Made by a program: the position numbers and the translations under genes
Assembly: GCF_025398175.1 (NCBI RefSeq)
Contig: NZ_CP099734.1
Span: forward strand, 1,054,001 to 1,118,000
Direction of reading: 5' to 3'
DNA: 64,000 nt
Source: Photobacterium sp. TY1-4
GTDB lineage: Bacteria; Pseudomonadota; Gammaproteobacteria; Enterobacterales; Vibrionaceae
Shown here: positions 61,201-64,000 of the stretch, in pieces
Position numbering within the stretch: the first letter of the stretch is position 1
Layout of the letters: every line of letters starts with the position of its first letter
The notes under the pieces: generated by a model
What the model was told of the DNA's origin: nothing
The model's database searches: none
Seen by the model: only the letters and a program-made list of their open reading frames with translations

Positions 61201-62210
61201 AGCGTTCTCCCTGCCGCTTCTACAAACGGTTTTAACTCTTGCATTAACTGCTCAAACATCGGACCGGTCAGTGCCTGGTGGCCGTCAGACAGGGCTTCGC
61301 TCGGATTGAGGTGCGATTCCACAATGATCCCGTCGGCACCGACTGCGGCAGCAGCACGGGACATGGGGATCACCAGCTCGCGTACCCCGGTGCCGTGGCT
61401 CGGGTCGACGACGACCGGCAGGTGCGTGCGCTGTTTGAGGTAGGCGACGGCATTGAGGTCCAATGTATTCCTTGTCGCTGTTTCGTAGGTGCGGATCCCG
61501 CGTTCACACAGGATAATGTTCGGATTTCCGGCATCAAAGATGTATTCCGCAGCCAGGAGCAACTCTTCGATAGTGGCGGAAAGTCCGCGTTTGAGCAAGA
61601 CCGGTTTGTCGCTTTCTCCCACGGCTTTGAGCAGGGCGTAGTTTTGCATGTTGCGTGCGCCGATCTGCAGGCAGTCGACATATTGGCACAGACTTTCAAC
61701 CTGGCCCACTTCCATGACTTCGGAGACGGTCGGCAGTCCAAGCTGCTGATTTGCCTGCTGAAGCAGTTTCAGCCCTGCCACGCCCAGACCCTGGAAGTCA
61801 TACGGACTGGTCCGGGGCTTGTAAGCGCCGCCACGCAGGGCAACGGCGCCATGCTTTTTCACCATTTCAGCGACGGCCATCAGCTGGGCTTCCGATTCGA
61901 CCGAGCACGGGCCGGCAATCACTGCAAATTTATCGCCGCCGACGGCCGCATTGCCGAAGCGAACCACGGTATCGTGTGCCTGGACTTCCCGGCTGACCAT
62001 TTTGTACTTGGTCAGGATCGGTTTGACGGTTTCTACGCAAGGATAGGCATCCAAATGCAGGGTTTGCAGGATACGTTCATCGCCCAGTGCCCCCAGGACG
62101 ATGCGTTCGACTCCCGGCATGTATAGCGGTTTGAGGCCCGCGGCTTCAATACGGCTCAGAATCTCTTGGGCTTGCGCTTCGCTGGCTTGGGGTTTCAGTA
62201 CAATAATCAT
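61197..62210 (-). CDS. 3-deoxy-7-phosphoheptulonate (DAHP) synthase, type I-beta
   Basis: Catalyses the first committed step of the shikimate pathway from PEP and erythrose 4-phosphate. At 337 residues it has an N-terminal ferredoxin-like regulatory domain (about 1-70, [18 protein letters not shown]), as in Thermotoga-type I-beta enzymes. The TIM barrel follows with the metal-binding Cys in [28 protein letters not shown] and the Glu in IIVESH. ATG 62210 is chosen because the frame upstream runs into the attenuator. As first structural gene of the trp operon it places pathway entry under the same control as trpE. Confidence 0.95.
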   Translation of the reverse strand: MIIVLKPQASEAQAQEILSRIEAAGLKPLYMPGVERIVLGALGDERILQTLHLDAYPCVETVKPILTKYKMVSREVQAHDTVVRFGNAAVGGDKFAVIAGPCSVESEAQLMAVAEMVKKHGAVALRGGAYKPRTSPYDFQGLGVAGLKLLQQANQQLGLPTVSEVMEVGQVESLCQYVDCLQIGARNMQNYALLKAVGESDKPVLLKRGLSATIEELLLAAEYIFDAGNPNIILCERGIRTYETATRNTLDLNAVAYLKQRTHLPVVVDPSHGTGVRELVIPMSRAAAAVGADGIIVESHLNPSEALSDGHQALTGPMFEQLMQELKPFVEAAGRTL

Positions 62211-62278
62211 GGTCGTCTCTATTCCTGAGTTGGGGGCAGCCGGGTCGACGGCGTTGCATATTTTTTGAATGAATCGGT

Positions 62279-62305
62279 ATAAAAAAGCCCGCAATTTTGC
62301 GGGCT
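62279..62305 (-). terminator. trp operon attenuator (intrinsic terminator)
   Basis: On the minus strand AGCCCGCAA pairs with TTGCGGGCT and is followed by a six-T run. It lies between the leader peptide and the DAHP synthase gene, the classic position for attenuation. Confidence 0.92.
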
Positions 62306-62335
62306 TGTGTGTGTTGGGCCATCAGGCACAGCAAA

Positions 62336-62410
62336 TCACACTACCCGCGAAAGGAAGTGCCACCACCAAGAGAAGAAAGCGCAGAGCTGATGATGAAATT
62401 GCTGTACCAT
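62336..62410 (-). CDS. trpL: trp operon leader peptide
   Basis: A 24-codon leader peptide too short for routine gene calling. It begins MVQQFHHQLCAFFS, has three consecutive Trp codons (residues 15-17), then HFLSRVV and a TGA stop. Ribosome stalling at the Trp codons when charged tRNA-Trp is scarce would favour an antiterminator over the attenuator 30 bases downstream. Run of Trp codons, position and following terminator together make the assignment firm. Confidence 0.95.
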   Translation of the reverse strand: MVQQFHHQLCAFFSWWWHFLSRVV

Positions 62411-62443
62411 GTAAATATCCTGTAAGTTGAATACGGGGTAACT

Positions 62444-62479
62444 GCGTACTAGTAAACTAGTTCATAAATTCAATGTCAA
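62444..62479 (-). promoter_or_regulatory. trp promoter with TrpR operator
   Basis: On the minus strand -35 TTGACA (62479-62474), a 17-base spacer and -10 TTTACT (62456-62451) form the promoter. The operator GAACTAGTTTACTAGTACGC (62463-62444) overlaps the -10 box and differs from the E. coli trp operator core at only one position by hand comparison. Tryptophan-bound TrpR should repress initiation. Confidence 0.93.
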
Positions 62480-63384
62480 GAAATTCATTTATGTTATTTG
62501 ATTTACATAGCCACACGACGGCGTCGGACGGCCGCTTATCCCCGGAAGATTTGGTGAAACGCGCCGTGACGCATCGGGTGAATGTGCTGGCGATCACGGA
62601 TCACGATACCGTCGCGGGGCTTGCGCCGGCGCAGCAGGCGATTGACGCAGAAAATTTGCCGCTGACGCTCATCAAAGGTATTGAAATATCGACACTTTGG
62701 CGAAATTTTGATATTCACATTGTCGGCCTGAATATCGACCCGGAACATCCGGCACTGGTGAGCTTGATTGCCGAGCAGGCCGTGCGTCGGGAAGCCAGAG
62801 CTGCGCTGATTGCCGAGCGCCTGGCGAAACACCGGATGCCGGGCGCACTTGAAGGCGCCAAAGCCCTGGCCGGGGATGCGACCCTGACCCGGGCCCACTT
62901 TGCCCAGTGGCTGGTGGCACAAGGTTATGCCAAGAATATGCAGGCGGTGTTTAAAAAGTTCCTGACCCGGAATAACCCGGGGTATGTGCCGCCGAACTGG
63001 TGCTCAATTGCTGAGGCGGTGGCCGCGATCCATGCGGCCGGAGGACAGGCGGTGCTGGCTCATCCCGGGCGCTATCAGTTCAACGGCAAATGGCTCAAGC
63101 GTTTGCTGACCTCGTTTGTTGAAGCCAACGGGGACGCGATGGAAGTGGCTCAGCCGCAACAGGCACCGCAGGAGCGCCGTCTGTTGGGCGATTACGCCAT
63201 TGAATATAATTTGCTTGCTTCGCAAGGCTCTGATTTTCATTATCCATCACCATGGACAGAGCTGGGCCGCAACCTCTGGTTGCCCAAGGGGGTGACGGAG
63301 GTCTGGCAGGATTGGCAAGTCGAGAAGAAGCAAGTAGATGAAGCGGCTGCGCCCTCGGCGGAGTCCAGTGAGGAGGAAGAATGA
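62473..63384 (+). CDS. rnm: PHP-domain 5'-3' exoribonuclease RNase AM
   Basis: A PHP-family metal-dependent phosphoesterase (303 residues) formerly called TrpH/YciV; the E. coli protein matures rRNA 5' ends and hydrolyses 3',5'-nucleotide bisphosphates. The PHP motifs [24 protein letters not shown] and the late [12 protein letters not shown] are intact. ATG 62473 gives the same N-terminal length as the E. coli protein; the internal ATG 62491 is an alternative, and neither has a clear ribosome site. The start codon borders the -35 box of the divergent trp promoter. A Glu/Ser-rich tail ends the protein, and its stop overlaps yciO (ATGA). Confidence 0.93.
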   Translation: MSRNSFMLFDLHSHTTASDGRLSPEDLVKRAVTHRVNVLAITDHDTVAGLAPAQQAIDAENLPLTLIKGIEISTLWRNFDIHIVGLNIDPEHPALVSLIAEQAVRREARAALIAERLAKHRMPGALEGAKALAGDATLTRAHFAQWLVAQGYAKNMQAVFKKFLTRNNPGYVPPNWCSIAEAVAAIHAAGGQAVLAHPGRYQFNGKWLKRLLTSFVEANGDAMEVAQPQQAPQERRLLGDYAIEYNLLASQGSDFHYPSPWTELGRNLWLPKGVTEVWQDWQVEKKQVDEAAAPSAESSEEEE

Positions 63385-64000
63385 GTCAATTTTTTTACGT
63401 TCACCCGGAAACACCACAAAATCGTTTGATCACCCAGGCGGTGGCGATCATTCGCAGCGGTGGGGTGATTGTCTATCCGACCGATTCCGGCTATGCGCTG
63501 GGATGCCAGTTGGAAAACAAACAGGCCCTGGAGCGGATCTGCCGCATCCGCCGCCTGGATGATAAGCACAATTTTACCCTGCTGTGTCGGGACTTATCGG
63601 AGCTGTCGTTATACGCCCGGGTCGATAATACGGCGTTTCGCCTGCTGCGCAATAACACGCCGGGTGCTTATACGTTTATCTTTAAAGGGACCAAGGAAGT
63701 ACCGCGCCGCCTGATGAACCCGAAGCGGAAAACCATCGGGATCCGGGTGCCGGACAATGCGATTGCCCTGGCCCTGCTTGAGGCGTTGGGGGAGCCGATG
63801 ATGTCGACGTCGCTGATCCTGCCGAACAATACGGTGGCAGAATCCGACCCGGATGATATCCGCGATAAGCTGGAGCATGCGGTGGATCTGATCATCAATG
63901 GAGGTTTCCTCGGCGAGCAGCCGACAACCGTGATTGATTTCAGCAATGACACGGTGGAAATCGCTCGTCAGGGTGCCGGCAACCCGGCGCCGTTTCTGTA
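63381..64000 (+). CDS. yciO: YciO/YrdC/Sua5-family protein (stop codon cut by window end)
   Basis: An RNA-binding YrdC-fold protein, paralogue of the TsaC threonylcarbamoyl-AMP synthase; the cellular role of YciO is less clear. The frame shows [42 protein letters not shown] and STSLILPN. It runs for 206 codons to PAPFL and then TA, so the window ends one base before a complete TAA or TAG stop. That is the length of E. coli YciO. It overlaps rnm by four bases, as a two-gene unit. Confidence 0.93.
   Translation, partial: MSQFFYVHPETPQNRLITQAVAIIRSGGVIVYPTDSGYALGCQLENKQALERICRIRRLDDKHNFTLLCRDLSELSLYARVDNTAFRLLRNNTPGAYTFIFKGTKEVPRRLMNPKRKTIGIRVPDNAIALALLEALGEPMMSTSLILPNNTVAESDPDDIRDKLEHAVDLIINGGFLGEQPTTVIDFSNDTVEIARQGAGNPAPFL

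Noticed and set aside
62211-62294. Upstream extension of the DAHP synthase frame to 62294
   Set aside because: The extension would read through the attenuator stem; the family N-terminus starts at the ATG at 62210.
1-64000. CRISPR array, prophage, integron or replication origin
   Set aside because: I saw no regularly spaced direct repeats with spacers, no phage structural genes, no attC/integrase and no DnaA-box cluster with dnaA or repA.

Overview
The window looks like chromosomal DNA from a marine gammaproteobacterium of the Vibrionaceae. A Photobacterium-type genome or a close relative such as Grimontia or Enterovibrio fits best. The reasons are a TrpR- and attenuation-controlled trp operon next to rnm/yciO and yciA/yciI, a DUF2860 outer-membrane protein, a Tad pilus locus, an assimilatory nitrate cluster and paired tRNA-Ser genes. 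The genus is an inference from gene content, not from a database search.

Layout. Bases 1-6.7 kb hold a two-component system (regulator cut by the window edge), a lipid A phosphoethanolamine transferase gene (eptA) split by an IS5/IS903-type element with a perfect 9-bp target duplication, dgkA and a DUF2860 barrel. An RND efflux adaptor/pump pair follows (6.8-11 kb). Next come alaE, a MITE-like repeat, a chemoreceptor and a large MscS-superfamily channel (11.8-18 kb), then two tRNA-Ser genes followed by decayed tRNA-like tails. A PAS-GGDEF protein stands before a complete-looking Tad/Flp pilus locus (20.2-31.1 kb): flp, tadV, tadE, rcpC, rcpA, tadZ, tadA, tadB, tadC, tadD, a DUF3613-like gene and tadG.

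From 31.2 to 42.1 kb lies nitrate assimilation: nitrate reductase on the minus strand, and divergent cobA, nirB, nirD, a NarK-type transporter and a PP2C phosphatase/Ser-Thr kinase fusion. Two sigma-54 -24/-12 promoters and candidate NtrC and NarP sites suggest joint control by nitrogen limitation and nitrate. A Fe-dependent alcohol dehydrogenase with its own NarP-like dyad follows. Next come a GGDEF protein paired with a periplasmic molybdopterin-fold protein that has no cysteine, a cardiolipin synthase and an NSS transporter. Then come a pseudouridine synthase, a small basic protein, a methyltransferase, an AspS-like lipoprotein, yciI, yciA, a second copy of the MITE-like repeat and a dicarboxylate/amino-acid symporter.

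The last 9.5 kb is a minus-strand tryptophan operon: TrpR operator/promoter, trpL leader with three Trp codons, attenuator, a type I-beta DAHP synthase, then trpE, trpG, trpD, trpCF, trpB, trpA and a terminator. The DAHP synthase places entry into the shikimate pathway under tryptophan control. The divergent rnm (RNase AM) and yciO genes close the window; yciO lacks only the last base of its stop codon.

I found no CRISPR array, prophage or replication origin. The strongest leads are the regulatory sites around the nitrate cluster, the 10-bp-phased repeats before eptA, the alternative-hairpin triads before alaE, and the GGDEF/sensor pair.
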